A stretch of DNA of 64,000 bases from Campylobacter concisus (GCF_015230015.1 NZ_JAAKZC010000003.1:1-64000); one strand, 5' to 3'; shown: positions 17,675 through 27,353, counted from the first letter of the stretch. Made by a program: numbers and translations. Notes: generated from the sequence alone by a model not told the origin.

Positions 17675-18457
17675 TTATACTCCTATTATGATTTGAGATG
17701 ATTTTACTATCGCTATTAGCATGTCGCCAACGCCTATTTGCATATCCATCGCGCTATCTTTTGTGATGATGGCAGTGAGCGTCTGCTCGTCGCTTAGCTT
17801 TAGCGTGACCTCAGCATTTACAGCGCCTATCTTAGCCTCGATGACCTGGCCTTTTAGCTGATTTTTAGTGCTTATCTTTAGGTCAAGATCTTTTGCGAGT
17901 ATGACAGTAGGCGCTTTAAAGATATAAACCACTTTTTGACCCACTTTTAGGCCTAAATTTTTCTCGCTTTCAACTGTTATGGTCGCTTCAAGTGTGTTGC
18001 CATTGCTTAGTTTTGCAACTATCTCAGAATTTACAGCGCCTCTGTTTATACTAACGATCTCACATGAGAGCTGGTTTCTGGCGCTTAAATTCATACTCAT
18101 CCTTTGTAAATTTATGATATCAACATCCTCAAAATCAACCTTTTGACAAATTTTTTGCAAAAAGTCCTTTTGTGTCTCAAGGATGGCGTCGTAAATTTTT
18201 ATGAGTTTTTTGGCATATGGGCTAAGCTCTGAACCGCTATTTTTCTTGTTGCCATCAGCCCTTACGATTAGCGGTTTGCTACTTTTGTTATTTATGGTAT
18301 CCAAGCAATCCCAAGCGTTTTTGTATGATATGCCGACAACCTCAGCTGCTTTTGTGATGCTTTTTGTCTCATTTATCGCCTTTAGTAGCGCTATATGCTT
18401 TGCTAAAACCTGCGTGTCTTCGCCTAGAAATAGTTCTAAATTTATATCTGCTTTCAA
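17675..18457 (-). CDS. modE: molybdate-responsive transcription regulator
   Basis: ModE-type regulator of 260 residues. The N-terminal winged helix-turn-helix contains INETKSITKAAEVVGISYKN (about 29-48). Residues 120-260 are two Mop/TOBE repeats (ARNQLSCEIVSINRGAVNSE and KNQLKGQVIEAKIGAVNAE), which bind molybdate. In the family, molybdate-bound ModE represses the mod operon. Here it is the first gene of that operon, suggesting autoregulation. The gap upstream (18458-18610) has ATATA-rich half-sites but no operator I can define. Confidence 0.92.
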   Translation of the reverse strand: MKADINLELFLGEDTQVLAKHIALLKAINETKSITKAAEVVGISYKNAWDCLDTINNKSSKPLIVRADGNKKNSGSELSPYAKKLIKIYDAILETQKDFLQKICQKVDFEDVDIINLQRMSMNLSARNQLSCEIVSINRGAVNSEIVAKLSNGNTLEATITVESEKNLGLKVGQKVVYIFKAPTVILAKDLDLKISTKNQLKGQVIEAKIGAVNAEVTLKLSDEQTLTAIITKDSAMDMQIGVGDMLIAIVKSSQIIIGV

Positions 18458-18610
18458 AATTTTAACCTTCTAAATATATAATAATAATTTGCAAAGTATA
18501 TCTAATTATATTAATGGCCAAGCTTAAAACTACAAATTTTCTTTAACTTTTTGTAAAGTTTCAAAAAGATAAAATCTAAGCCACATTTTATAAATAAATT
18601 TTAAGGTTTT

Positions 18611-19330
18611 ATGATGAAATTTTTGCTAGCTATCTTTTGTAGCCTGCTTTTAGCCTGTGCCAGCGCCGACATAAACGCGACTAATGGCAATGAAAAAGAT
18701 GATTTTGACGTTGAGTTTGAAGCAAAAAAAGATGTATTTGACCCACTTAGTGGCTACAACAGAGTGATGACAAATGTAAATGACTTTATCTATATAAACA
18801 TGCTAACTCCAGTAGCAAAAGGCTACGCTTATGTCGTGCCAGCCACAGCTAGAACGATGGTTGCAAATTTCTTTGACAACCTCCTTTTTCCAGTGCGCTT
18901 TGTAAATAATCTGCTTCAGTTTAAATTTCAAAATGCTGGCGAAGAGACTCTACGCTTTTTAGCAAACACGATAATTGGCTTTGGTGGGCTAACAGACGGA
19001 GCAAAATACTATGATCTCAAGGCTCACAACGAGGACTTTGGACAAACACTTGGATACTGGGGGCTAGGAAGCGGATTTCACATCGTTTGGCCACTTATCG
19101 GACCATCAAATTTAAGAGATACTGGAGGCCTAGTTGGGGACTATTTTGCCGATCCTATCAGCTACGTAGACCCTATGCTTTTATCGGCTGGTATCAAGTC
19201 TTATAGGACGTTTAATAGCTTTGCACAAGACCCAACAGCTTATGAGAAACTACGCAAAGACGCGATCGATCTATATCCATTTTTACGCGATGCTTACGAG
19301 CAAAGACGCGATAAACTTATCAAGGAGTAA
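18611..19330 (+). CDS. mlaA: MlaA/VacJ-family outer-membrane lipoprotein
   Basis: Lipoprotein of 239 residues with lipobox LLAC after the signal peptide. The VacJ/MlaA core is clear: FDPLSGYNRVMTNVNDFIY, then LRFLANTIIGFGGLTDGA, EDFGQTLGYWGLGSGFHIVW and a GPSNLRD segment. MlaA forms a ring in the outer membrane that removes misplaced phospholipids. A sequon D-I-N-A-T follows the lipobox and could be N-glycosylated. It is the first of three coupled genes with mlaC and an MMPL protein. The second ATG (18614) may be the true start. Confidence 0.92.
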   Translation: MMKFLLAIFCSLLLACASADINATNGNEKDDFDVEFEAKKDVFDPLSGYNRVMTNVNDFIYINMLTPVAKGYAYVVPATARTMVANFFDNLLFPVRFVNNLLQFKFQNAGEETLRFLANTIIGFGGLTDGAKYYDLKAHNEDFGQTLGYWGLGSGFHIVWPLIGPSNLRDTGGLVGDYFADPISYVDPMLLSAGIKSYRTFNSFAQDPTAYEKLRKDAIDLYPFLRDAYEQRRDKLIKE

Positions 19331-19332
19331 GT

Positions 19333-19935
19333 ATGAAAATTTTAAAAATTCTTGCAGCGATTTTACTTTTTGCAACTAGCCTTTTTGCTATGTCAAAAGA
19401 GCAGATAAAGCCCGAAATAGAGGCAAAAACTGCTAAAGTGATCGAGGTTTTAAAAAATGCAAATTTAGATAATAATGCAAAGACAAAAGAGATCTTTGCT
19501 CTGCTTGATCCATTTTTTGACTATAAACAAATGGCAAAAATCAGCCTTGGCAAGCGCTACAACAGCCTAAGTGTCAACGAGCAAGCTAAATTTGACGCTG
19601 CTTTTGAGCAAAAACTAAAAAGCTCATACATCGACAAACTTTTAGGCTACAAAGATCAAGAGATCCGTATAACAGGCCAAAGTGAGCCACAAAAAAATAG
19701 ATACTGGATCACATCTGAGCTTATAAATGATGGCAAAAGCTATGAATTTATCTATAAATTTTACGACGCAAAAGAGCGCGGCTGGCTCATTTACGACCTT
19801 GATATCGTTGGTGTAAGCATTATACAAACTTATAGAAGCCAATTTGGCGACGTGCTAAATAATGGCGATTTTAATACGCTTTTACAAAAACTAAACGAAG
19901 CGGTTTTGCCTGATCAAAACAAAACTAATCCTTGA
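19333..19935 (+). CDS. mlaC: MlaC-family periplasmic phospholipid-binding protein
   Basis: Periplasmic protein of 200 residues with a signal peptide (MKILKILAAILLFATSLFAM). The MlaC/Ttg2D fold is indicated by PFFDYKQMAKISLGKRYNSL (about 56-75) and by the RGWLIYDLDIVGVSIIQTYR segment. In other bacteria MlaC shuttles phospholipids between MlaA and the MlaFEDB ABC complex. Here it lies two bases after mlaA and overlaps an MMPL transporter gene by one base, so that transporter probably replaces the ABC complex as partner. Confidence 0.92.
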   Translation: MKILKILAAILLFATSLFAMSKEQIKPEIEAKTAKVIEVLKNANLDNNAKTKEIFALLDPFFDYKQMAKISLGKRYNSLSVNEQAKFDAAFEQKLKSSYIDKLLGYKDQEIRITGQSEPQKNRYWITSELINDGKSYEFIYKFYDAKERGWLIYDLDIVGVSIIQTYRSQFGDVLNNGDFNTLLQKLNEAVLPDQNKTNP

Positions 19936-22385
19936 TGCGACAAATTTTTAAATTTATCATTGCCAAAAACAAGCTTGTTATCTCGCTTGTCCTGCTTTTA
20001 AGCGTTGTTTTTGGCTACCTTAGCACAAGACTAAGCATCGACGCCTCAGCCGAGACCTTGCTGCTTGAACATGACCCTGACCTAAAAGCTTATAGGCAGA
20101 TAGCAAAGCGCTACGACTCGCCTGGGCTTTTGGTGGTCGCTTTTACTCCAAAAGATGATCTTTTTTTACCTAAAAATTTAGAGCTTATTAAAAATTTAAG
20201 TGACGAACTTGCCAAAAATGAGATGGTTAGCAGTGTTATCTCTATCCTAAATGTGCCGCTTCTAAATAGCGTAAAAGGCGGCGTTACAGGCATCTTAGAG
20301 CACACGCCAACACTAAGTGATAAAGATATAAATATCTCAAAAGCAAAGATTGAGTTTGCAAAAAGCCCCATTTATAGTGGAAATTTGATAAGCAAAGATC
20401 TAAAAACCACGGCGATTGCTTTAAATTTAAAGCAAGATGATAAATTTAACGAGCTTTTAAATGAGCGAAATTTACTTAGCCAAAAGGAGTCAAATGGCAC
20501 TATCACGCAGGCAGAAAAGCTTAAATTTCAAGCACTTGTGGCTGAATTTAAGGCCTACCGAGATGAGCTTAGAAAGAGCGATCACAAAAACCTTGAAGCC
20601 ATAAAGGCAACTATCGCTAAATTTAACGCAAATGATGAGCTATTCTTAGGCGGCGCAAATATGATCGCTGATGATATGATAGGCTTTATAAAGAGCGATC
20701 TTTTGATTTACGGCTTAAGCGTTCTAGCGCTTCTTAGCTTTAGTTTGTGGCTATTTTTTAGGCAGCTAAGATGGATCATCTTACCGATGTTTATCTGCGC
20801 AGTGAGTGCCATTTTTACGACTGGAATTTTTGGTATGTTTGGCTGGGAAGTGACGGTCATTAGCTCAAACTACATCGCACTTCAGCTCATCATCACCATC
20901 TCAACAGTCATCCACCTAGTCGTAAGCTATAGGGAATTTTACGCAAGGCACCCGAAATACAGCCAAAATCAGCTCATCTATCTGACACTTCGTGACAAAT
21001 TTTCTCCATCTTTTTGGGCGATATTTACAACGGTTATTGGCTTTAGCTCATTAATGAGTGCCGATATAAAGCCAGTTATCATGCTTGGTATTATGATGAG
21101 TGCGGGCATTAGCGTTTCACTCGTGCTTGCATTTTTGTTATTTGGCGCGGTAAATGTAAATTTAAAGAAGCTTGCCCCTGTTAGGACATTTGAAAACAGC
21201 TTTAAATTTACAAAATACTGCGCAAATTTAGCCCTAAGCTCAAGAAAGATCATCTATGCAGTTTGCGTGCTAGTTGTCTGCTTTGGCGTATATGGCATAA
21301 GCAAGATAAAGGTTGAAAACAGCTTCATTGGCTACTTTAAAGAGAGTACGCAGATCCGCCAAGGCATGCAAGTTATCGACACAAAGCTTGGTGGCACGAT
21401 CCCGGTTGATGTGATAGTTAAATTTAAAGAGATCGAGCCAAAACAAGAAAAAAGTGATGAAAAAGACGACTTTGAAAGTGAGTTTGAAAAGGACGCAAAA
21501 GACGCAAAATACTGGTTTAATAGCTATCACACAAGAGTTGCAGAAAAAATTCACGACTATCTAAAAGAGCAAAATTTTGTAGGCAACGTAAGCTCGCTTG
21601 CAACGCTCATAAAGGCTATAAAAGAGCTAAATAACGGCGTTAGCGACGACTTTTTGCTTGCTGCGATGTATGAAAAACTTCCGCTTGAGTATAAAAACAT
21701 CTTGCTAAGCCCTTATGTAAGCGTCGAAAACGACGAGCTTAGATTTAGTTTAAGGATCATCGATAGCGACTCTGAGCTTAGGCGAAATGAGTTTTTAAAA
21801 GAGCTTAAGGCTGGGCTTGCCAAGCTTACCAAAAATGACAACGTGAGCATAGAAGTGGCCGGTATGATGGTGCTTTATAACAACATGCTTCAAAATTTAC
21901 TTAGCTCGCAGGTTGATACATTTGGTCTAACGGTTGCGATACTTTTTGTTATATTCTGCTTTGTTTTTAGAAGTATCAAGCTAGCAACCATCGCGATAGT
22001 TTCAAATTTGATCCCGCTTTGCACGCTCTTTGGCGTGATGGGATTTTTTGGCATACCGCTTGATGTGATGAGCATTACGATCGCAGCGATCAGCATCGGT
22101 ATCGGCGTTGATGATATCATCCACTACATCCACCGCTTCAAAGAGGAGCTGCTTACAAAGGACGTTTTTGAGAGCATCAAGGCTGCACACGCTAGCATAG
22201 GATATGCGATGTATTACACATCATTTACCATTTTCCTTGGCTTTAGCGTGATGATAACGAGCAACTTTATACCGACTATCTATTTTGGTTTGCTAACGGA
22301 TCTAGTTATGATATTTATGCTGCTTGGTGCGCTCATCATCTTACCAAGTCTCATTGCTAGTTTTGTGAAGAAGCGTGAGGTATAA
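19935..22385 (+). CDS. MMPL/RND-family transporter (HpnN-like), partner of MlaA-MlaC
   Basis: Inner-membrane protein of 816 residues with two MMPL halves. Each has one helix, a large periplasmic loop, then five helices (about 240-410 and 650-810). The ISIGIGVDDIIHYIHRF segment is typical of the second sterol-sensing-like half. It is closest in kind to the hopanoid/lipid RND exporters. The ATG at 19935 overlaps the mlaC stop (TGATG). The same three-gene arrangement is known in C. jejuni. The role in lipid transport between membranes is inferred from the operon. Confidence 0.88.
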   Translation: MRQIFKFIIAKNKLVISLVLLLSVVFGYLSTRLSIDASAETLLLEHDPDLKAYRQIAKRYDSPGLLVVAFTPKDDLFLPKNLELIKNLSDELAKNEMVSSVISILNVPLLNSVKGGVTGILEHTPTLSDKDINISKAKIEFAKSPIYSGNLISKDLKTTAIALNLKQDDKFNELLNERNLLSQKESNGTITQAEKLKFQALVAEFKAYRDELRKSDHKNLEAIKATIAKFNANDELFLGGANMIADDMIGFIKSDLLIYGLSVLALLSFSLWLFFRQLRWIILPMFICAVSAIFTTGIFGMFGWEVTVISSNYIALQLIITISTVIHLVVSYREFYARHPKYSQNQLIYLTLRDKFSPSFWAIFTTVIGFSSLMSADIKPVIMLGIMMSAGISVSLVLAFLLFGAVNVNLKKLAPVRTFENSFKFTKYCANLALSSRKIIYAVCVLVVCFGVYGISKIKVENSFIGYFKESTQIRQGMQVIDTKLGGTIPVDVIVKFKEIEPKQEKSDEKDDFESEFEKDAKDAKYWFNSYHTRVAEKIHDYLKEQNFVGNVSSLATLIKAIKELNNGVSDDFLLAAMYEKLPLEYKNILLSPYVSVENDELRFSLRIIDSDSELRRNEFLKELKAGLAKLTKNDNVSIEVAGMMVLYNNMLQNLLSSQVDTFGLTVAILFVIFCFVFRSIKLATIAIVSNLIPLCTLFGVMGFFGIPLDVMSITIAAISIGIGVDDIIHYIHRFKEELLTKDVFESIKAAHASIGYAMYYTSFTIFLGFSVMITSNFIPTIYFGLLTDLVMIFMLLGALIILPSLIASFVKKREV

Positions 22386-22387
22386 AT

Positions 22388-22963
22388 TTATTTGATAACT
22401 TTGATGAACGAATAGACATCAGCCACGCCATCAATGTGCTTAGCATACCAAATGGCGTGCTTTTCTTGCTCGATGCTATCTACTACGCCACTAAAAACAA
22501 CGTCACAGCCAACGATGCTAACACGCACATTTGTGCCTTCAACGACGCTATCCTTAAAGAGATTTTGCTTTAAATTTGCAAGAATGCTTAGGCTATCGCA
22601 CGGATACTCGCTCTTTTTTACTCTAAGATAGGTGTAAATTTTTCGCACTCCGTCCGTGCTTTTGGCAAGTTCAACTAGCTTCTCACCTAACTCTTTGCTA
22701 TCAACAAGCCCTATGAGATAGGCATCGCCGTAAAAGACCTCTATCTCGATGTCGATGTTGCTAAGGCCTTTTGAAAACAAAATTTTGCTTTGTAGCTTGC
22801 TTTGGATAAATTTGTCACGAGAGATCGAGTAGATACCGCGTTTATCGCGAGAAATAGAGTATGCGTCATATACATTTAGTGGCGCTGTTGCTGGGGTGAG
22901 GACTGAGGAGCAAGAGCAAAAAAATAAGAGAAAAAATGCAAAAACGCTAAATTTAGAAATCAT
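22388..22963 (-). CDS. BON-domain lipoprotein
   Basis: Protein of 191 residues with a signal peptide ending in the lipobox-like FFCSCSS, so probably lipid-anchored. Two BON repeats follow: about 60-120, with AYLIGLVDSKELGEK, and 120-190, with VVFSGVVDSIEQEKHA. BON domains are thought to bind phospholipid surfaces, as in OsmY and DolP. It is convergent with the MMPL gene, two bases apart, and divergent from the tRNA-Sec gene. The exact role is unknown. Confidence 0.85.
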   Translation of the reverse strand: MISKFSVFAFFLLFFCSCSSVLTPATAPLNVYDAYSISRDKRGIYSISRDKFIQSKLQSKILFSKGLSNIDIEIEVFYGDAYLIGLVDSKELGEKLVELAKSTDGVRKIYTYLRVKKSEYPCDSLSILANLKQNLFKDSVVEGTNVRVSIVGCDVVFSGVVDSIEQEKHAIWYAKHIDGVADVYSFIKVIK

Positions 22964-23038
22964 AAATCCTTTTGTAATTTCAAAAAGTTTATAGAAAATG
23001 GGCTAAAATTTATCTAAATCTGCTAAAATAACGCGCAC

Positions 23039-23136
23039 GGAGGATAAAGTAATCTGGTGATGCTCACGGGCTTCAAACCCGATGACTGGGCGGTTGACCG
23101 TCTGGTGGGGAGTTCGATTCTCTCATCCTCTCGCCA
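23039..23136 (+). tRNA. selC: tRNA-Sec (anticodon TCA)
   Basis: A 98-base tRNA with the long variable arm and UCA anticodon of selenocysteine tRNA. The anticodon loop CTTCAAA (anticodon 23073-23075) is closed by CGGG/CCCG. The T arm is GGGAG-TTCGATT-CTCTC, and CCA is encoded at 23134-23136. The acceptor GGAGGAT pairs with ATCCTCT near the 3' end, with one G-U, leaving C and the G discriminator before CCA, so the exact pairing is uncertain. It implies the organism decodes UGA as selenocysteine; SelA, SelB and the selenoproteins are outside the window. Confidence 0.92.
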
Positions 23137-23254
23137 CTTTTACTTCTTTTAAATTTCTACTTTTTAATGATTTGTTTTTTGATTTAAGGCACAGTTAGCT
23201 AGTAAATTTTAAAAATGATGGTGTGATTTAAGCAATCTCTTTAAATTTAAAAGT

Positions 23255-23596
23255 TTAAATTTTTATATCCAAAACATGCGGCTCTTCGCTCTCTTCATTG
23301 CTATCAAGCTCATCTTCCAAGGTCTCTTCATGTTTGGCTTTTGCGTTTTGCTCCTCGTTCTCAAACTCGCTCGCCTCTTCTTCGCTCTTTTGACGTTCGT
23401 GCTCTTTTTCAGGGTCTATCTTGTATGACTCCTCCATCGGACGCACCTCTTTTATCTCCTCGTTTTGCTGCGTGGCTAGCTCAGATGCCATTAGCGCTTG
23501 CATGTCAAAGCGTGCTTGCTGGTTTGCATGCACCTGCGAGACGACTGGGGCGTTTTGGTTGATGAAGTTGCTATTTCCTAAAGGTGTTACCGCCAT
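23255..23596 (-). CDS. small, highly charged hypothetical protein
   Basis: Protein of 113 residues. The first 45 are uncharged and Gln/Asn-rich (for example VVSQVHANQQARFDMQ). The rest is almost entirely Glu/Lys, probably helical or disordered, ending in DIKI. It has no signal peptide or cysteines. I do not recognise a family. It starts two bases before the NFACT gene stop, so it is probably co-transcribed downstream of it. A coding role is supported by position and the clean ATG, but no function can be given. Confidence 0.7.
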   Translation of the reverse strand: MAVTPLGNSNFINQNAPVVSQVHANQQARFDMQALMASELATQQNEEIKEVRPMEESYKIDPEKEHERQKSEEEASEFENEEQNAKAKHEETLEDELDSNEESEEPHVLDIKI

Positions 23597-23598
23597 TT

Positions 23599-24921
23599 TT
23601 AGCCTTTATTTATGATGATCGTTTTGTAGTTTGTGTAAGTGACGTTTGCGCCATTTTCACGCCTTAAATTTTCACGTTTGGTGTAATCCACCTCATATCT
23701 GCCAGCCCCTTTTACGCTAAATTCCACGCAAATTTTAGCCGCCATCTCTAGCACGTCTTCTGGCACTTTGCTTTTGTTTGTCTTGATGATGACGTGAGCG
23801 CTTGGGGCGTCTTTTAGATGAAGCCAGATGTCGTCTTTTTTGGCAAGATCGAGCAAATTTATATTGCCTTTTTCGTTTCTGCCAACTAAAATTTTAAACT
23901 CTCTAACGTAAAAAATTTCAGCATTTTCGCTTACATCTTTTATCTGATGTTCTCTTTGCTTTGCCTTGTTTTTTGGACTTAAAATTTCAAGCTCATAGGC
24001 GCTATTTGCCTCTTTTAAAAGTGACTTTAGCCCCTCATAAAACTCGATCTTTTCACTTAAATTTCTCTTTTCTATCTCCACACCAAGGGCTTTTGCTCGA
24101 AGTTTTTTTGATCTTGTATAAAATTCATTTGCACTATTTTTTGGCGTATCGCTAAGAGTTAGTTTTATCTCTTTGCCCTCAAAATCTTTTAGGCAAATTT
24201 CTCTCTCATAGCCCTTAAAATTTGCCAAATTTGCAAGCAAAAGCGTGCCGTAGTTTGCAAACTCCTCGCTCTTTTTCATGAGCTCATCTTTATCTTCAAG
24301 CGAGTTTAAAATTTCTCTCATGCTATCTATCTTTTTTTGCACGCTAGCAAGCTTTGCCTCTTTTAGGCTTGCTATCCTAGCCTCATTTATCCTAGTGGCT
24401 TCGCTTTTAAAAAATACCTCAAAGTCCCTTATAGGCTCGCATGGCTTTTCTTTTATAGCAATGGCTAGCAGTTCTTTTAAAACCTCGCCAGTTTCTATCT
24501 TGCGGTAGCTATTGTCGATATGCCTTAGCGCCTCGATGATGATGTTGTTTTCGTCAGTTATCACGGCGTTTGTAAAGCGGCCAGTAAATTCAAGATAGAG
24601 GATGAAATTTTCGCTTTTATATGAGCCACTTTGTGTGCAGGTAAATTTTAAAATTCTATTGTCTTTTAGGCACTCGACGCTTTTTATATGTGAGGCGTTA
24701 AAGCGCTTTTTTAGGACATTATCAAAGGGTGCTTGATAAATTTTCGCCTCTTTTAGCTCATCATCTTTGTAGATAGCAGAATTTGACTTATTTAGATCAA
24801 AAATGATCTTTTCGCCGCTAAATTCGATAAGTATAGCCATGTCGCTTACGCGCTTTGCTTGGCTTATCTTTTTAAATTTTGATAGATATTCTGCTATTTG
24901 AACTAAATGTGCGTACTTCAT
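23599..24921 (-). CDS. NFACT-family protein (RqcH/FbpA-like)
   Basis: Protein of 440 residues. Residues 1-140 are an NFACT-N-like beta domain including LEFTGRFTNAVITDEN. The middle (about 180-330) is a coiled coil. The end (about 345-430) is the NFACT-R domain with KKDDIWLHLKDAPSAHVI. In the family, RqcH binds stalled 50S subunits and directs C-terminal alanine tailing. Older annotations call these fibronectin-binding proteins. It is shorter than Firmicute RqcH (about 570), and the helix-hairpin-helix part seems reduced. The small charged protein follows it in the operon. Confidence 0.85.
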   Translation of the reverse strand: MKYAHLVQIAEYLSKFKKISQAKRVSDMAILIEFSGEKIIFDLNKSNSAIYKDDELKEAKIYQAPFDNVLKKRFNASHIKSVECLKDNRILKFTCTQSGSYKSENFILYLEFTGRFTNAVITDENNIIIEALRHIDNSYRKIETGEVLKELLAIAIKEKPCEPIRDFEVFFKSEATRINEARIASLKEAKLASVQKKIDSMREILNSLEDKDELMKKSEEFANYGTLLLANLANFKGYEREICLKDFEGKEIKLTLSDTPKNSANEFYTRSKKLRAKALGVEIEKRNLSEKIEFYEGLKSLLKEANSAYELEILSPKNKAKQREHQIKDVSENAEIFYVREFKILVGRNEKGNINLLDLAKKDDIWLHLKDAPSAHVIIKTNKSKVPEDVLEMAAKICVEFSVKGAGRYEVDYTKRENLRRENGANVTYTNYKTIIINKG

Positions 24922-24965
24922 GCGGGGATTATATCAGAAATGTTGCAAAAATGTTTTAACAAAGA

Positions 24966-24987
24966 GTCCTAGCTGGTTTGCTAGGAC
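24966..24987 (-). terminator. terminator of the chemoreceptor gene
   Basis: A perfect 8-base-pair stem (GTCCTAGC / GCTAGGAC) with a six-base loop lies just after the chemoreceptor stop. It is followed in the leftward direction by TCTTTGTT. Confidence 0.7.
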
Positions 24988-24992
24988 AAAAG

Positions 24993-26969
24993 TTAAAATT
25001 TGTTTTTAGCGACCTCTTTAACGATTTGATCAGCGATCTCATCGACCTCGTTTGTGGCTTTGTTTGTTTGATTTGCCACTTCAAGATTTTCTTTTGTTAG
25101 ATTATCGATGTCAGCAACTAGCGTGTTTATTTGAGCGATCGCTATGGTTTGCTCGTTTATGGCTGCACTCATATCATCGATGTTTTGCGTTAGGATATTT
25201 GCATTTGCTTCGATCTCGCCAAGGCTCTTTTGAGTGCGCTCAGCCAAATTTCTAACCTCATCAGCCACAACCGCAAAGCCCCTGCCATGCTCTCCCGCAC
25301 GTGCTGCTTCAATGGCAGCGTTAAGGGCTAGTAAATTTGTCTGATCGGCGATATCGTGGATGATGGTGATGATATTTTTTATCTCCTCAGACTGCCTTTT
25401 GACATCATCAGATCTTGCATTTACCTGCCTCATAGACGCACTCATCTGCTCAACCGCAGCCGCACCCTCAGAGAGCGATGTAGCACTCTTGTTTGCTTTA
25501 GTCGTTAGCTCTTGCATGTAGCCTTTTAGCGCTTTAGCGCGGTCTTCTAGCAGTTTTGCGACATCTTCATTATTTTTTAGCATCTGCGCGATCTTGTCAC
25601 CAAGCGCGTCGATGCCTTTTGCGATGACGCCATCGTCGTTTATCCTGGCTGTAAAGTCGTTTTTAAAGTAAATTTCTAGCGCTTTCAAGATGTCATGCTC
25701 ATTTGAAGCGATATTTGTCTTTAGTGAGTCACGTAGATCGCCAAATGCCTCTTTTAGTTTTAGCAGAGCTTGGCTATTTGTCGTCGCTTCAAGCGTCGCT
25801 CTAAAGTCGCCACCTTTTATCTTGCTTACAAATTCTTGCGTTTTGGCTAAAAACTCGCGCTCGTTATTTAAATTTTCTTTTGTGCTCTCGATGTTTTCAT
25901 TGATGATGCTAGCCATAACGCCTAGCTCGTCGTTACTTTTTAGCTTGATAGGCTCGACGTTTGAAGTTTTGTTGTTTATAAATTTAAAGACCTCGATTAG
26001 CCCGTTTTGTATCGTTAAAACTGGTCTTAAGAAGTATCTAACGACCACCATAATAGCGATGATGACCGAGATCAAAAATAGGCTGAACATCAAAATTTGC
26101 TTGTTTGAAGCGCTTTTTATCTCAGCTACAAACTCATCAGCATCAGCCACTATACAGACGTTCCAGCCTGTTAGCTTTTGGTTTTGGCAGTAGATGACGT
26201 TTCTCATACCATTATGGAAAAATAGCGAAACCTTGTCGTCCTCTATGCTCTTTTTCATATTCTCTTTGATGAGATTTTTGTAGTTTTCATCTTCTTTTGT
26301 GATCAAATTTATATCAGGATGAACTATCACTCTGCCGTTGTCATCGGCGATTATGATATTTGAAGTCTTAGTTGTTTTTATCTCTAAAAGCTCCTGGCTA
26401 AAGCTGTTTAAGAAGATATTTGCGCCAAGGACCGCTACAAGCTGGTGCTTGTCGTTAAATATTGGAGCGTAGGCAGTGATGGTTAAATTCTTTGTCGTGA
26501 CATCTATGTATGGCTCTGAAAATCCAGGCTTTTCGCTGCTGCTTGCACCTTGAAACCAAGCCCGCGTGCGACCATCAAAATTTGGTATCAAAAATGGCTC
26601 GTTGTTTTTCAAAAGATCAGTCTTTATGACGTTGCCATTGTCTGCGTAGCCCACAAATAGCGCGTCAAATGGCGAAATGATAAAAGCCCCCTTTAGTGCC
26701 TCGGCTATATCGTCCCTGCTAGTATAGAGCTTTTTATCCTCTATCTCTTTTGCAAAGTTTTGCACCATGTGAAGTCTTGACTTTAAAAACTCATCGACAA
26801 AGTACATCGTCGATTTAAGCCCTGTTTTTCGTACGTTGTTGTACGACTGAATTTTTTCCGACTTGGAATTTGAGTAGTTTATGCTAAAAAATATGCCTAT
26901 GCCTATTAGCATCCAAGCTGTCAGCAAAAAGGCTATCTTGTTAGACAAGCTAGAAAATAGTCTCTTCAT
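24993..26969 (-). CDS. methyl-accepting chemotaxis protein with periplasmic Cache domain
   Basis: Chemoreceptor of 658 residues. It has an N-terminal membrane helix (about 10-30), a periplasmic dCache-type sensor (30-300) with [11 protein letters not shown] and [18 protein letters not shown], and a second helix (about 295-315). The cytoplasmic signalling domain carries the conserved tip [20 protein letters not shown] and [14 protein letters not shown]. No C-terminal CheR pentapeptide is visible. dCache sensors bind amino acids, organic acids or amines; the ligand is not predictable here. It is transcribed alone, with its own terminator at 24966-24987. Confidence 0.93.
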   Translation of the reverse strand: MKRLFSSLSNKIAFLLTAWMLIGIGIFFSINYSNSKSEKIQSYNNVRKTGLKSTMYFVDEFLKSRLHMVQNFAKEIEDKKLYTSRDDIAEALKGAFIISPFDALFVGYADNGNVIKTDLLKNNEPFLIPNFDGRTRAWFQGASSSEKPGFSEPYIDVTTKNLTITAYAPIFNDKHQLVAVLGANIFLNSFSQELLEIKTTKTSNIIIADDNGRVIVHPDINLITKEDENYKNLIKENMKKSIEDDKVSLFFHNGMRNVIYCQNQKLTGWNVCIVADADEFVAEIKSASNKQILMFSLFLISVIIAIMVVVRYFLRPVLTIQNGLIEVFKFINNKTSNVEPIKLKSNDELGVMASIINENIESTKENLNNEREFLAKTQEFVSKIKGGDFRATLEATTNSQALLKLKEAFGDLRDSLKTNIASNEHDILKALEIYFKNDFTARINDDGVIAKGIDALGDKIAQMLKNNEDVAKLLEDRAKALKGYMQELTTKANKSATSLSEGAAAVEQMSASMRQVNARSDDVKRQSEEIKNIITIIHDIADQTNLLALNAAIEAARAGEHGRGFAVVADEVRNLAERTQKSLGEIEANANILTQNIDDMSAAINEQTIAIAQINTLVADIDNLTKENLEVANQTNKATNEVDEIADQIVKEVAKNKF

Positions 26970-27305
26970 CTTAAATCCTTTTAAAATTTTCGGCGTATTT
27001 TATAATAAAAATTAAATAATATCTCTTAATTTTTATTTTTAAGAAAAAATGGTAAAAAGTAGCTAAATAACGTTAGTTGTGATAAATCTTAATAAATTTT
27101 GTTGATTTATTTATCCAAAGTAATAAATGGAGTATTTTAGGGATTTAGAATAAAATTTAAGGCTAAATTTTACGTTGAATTGATTTTAGTCGCTTAAATT
27201 ATAATTTTAAAATATACAAATAATAAAAATAGTGTTTTTGTGCGATTGAGAAATTTTCATAAATATAATGTAAATTAATTCATTAAAAATTAAATTTCAA
27301 TTTTA
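26970..27305. promoter_or_regulatory. A+T-rich divergent intergenic region upstream of chemoreceptor and TonB receptor
   Basis: No gene is visible. The sequence is extremely A+T-rich with many TTAAAAT-type hexamers. It presumably carries the chemoreceptor promoter on the left side and curved upstream DNA for the receptor promoter on the right. The Fur-like site and -10 lie at its right end. Confidence 0.5.
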
Positions 27306-27324
27306 TATAATGATAACGATTTTT
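27306..27324 (+). promoter_or_regulatory. probable Fur box overlapping the -10 of the TonB receptor gene
   Basis: By hand alignment, TATAATGATAACGATTTTT matches the 19-base Fur consensus at 14 positions. Its first six bases, TATAAT, also make a good -10 box 48 bases before the TTG start. Fur bound here with iron would block transcription of the receptor. Confidence 0.6.
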
Positions 27325-27353
27325 AAAATAATTAGTTTTTTAAAGGAGAATAA

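Noticed and set aside
18458-18610. A ModE operator between modE and mlaA (ATATA-rich half-sites)
   Set aside because: The ATATA words are not arranged as the spaced palindrome known for E. coli ModE, and such words are common in this A+T-rich gap.
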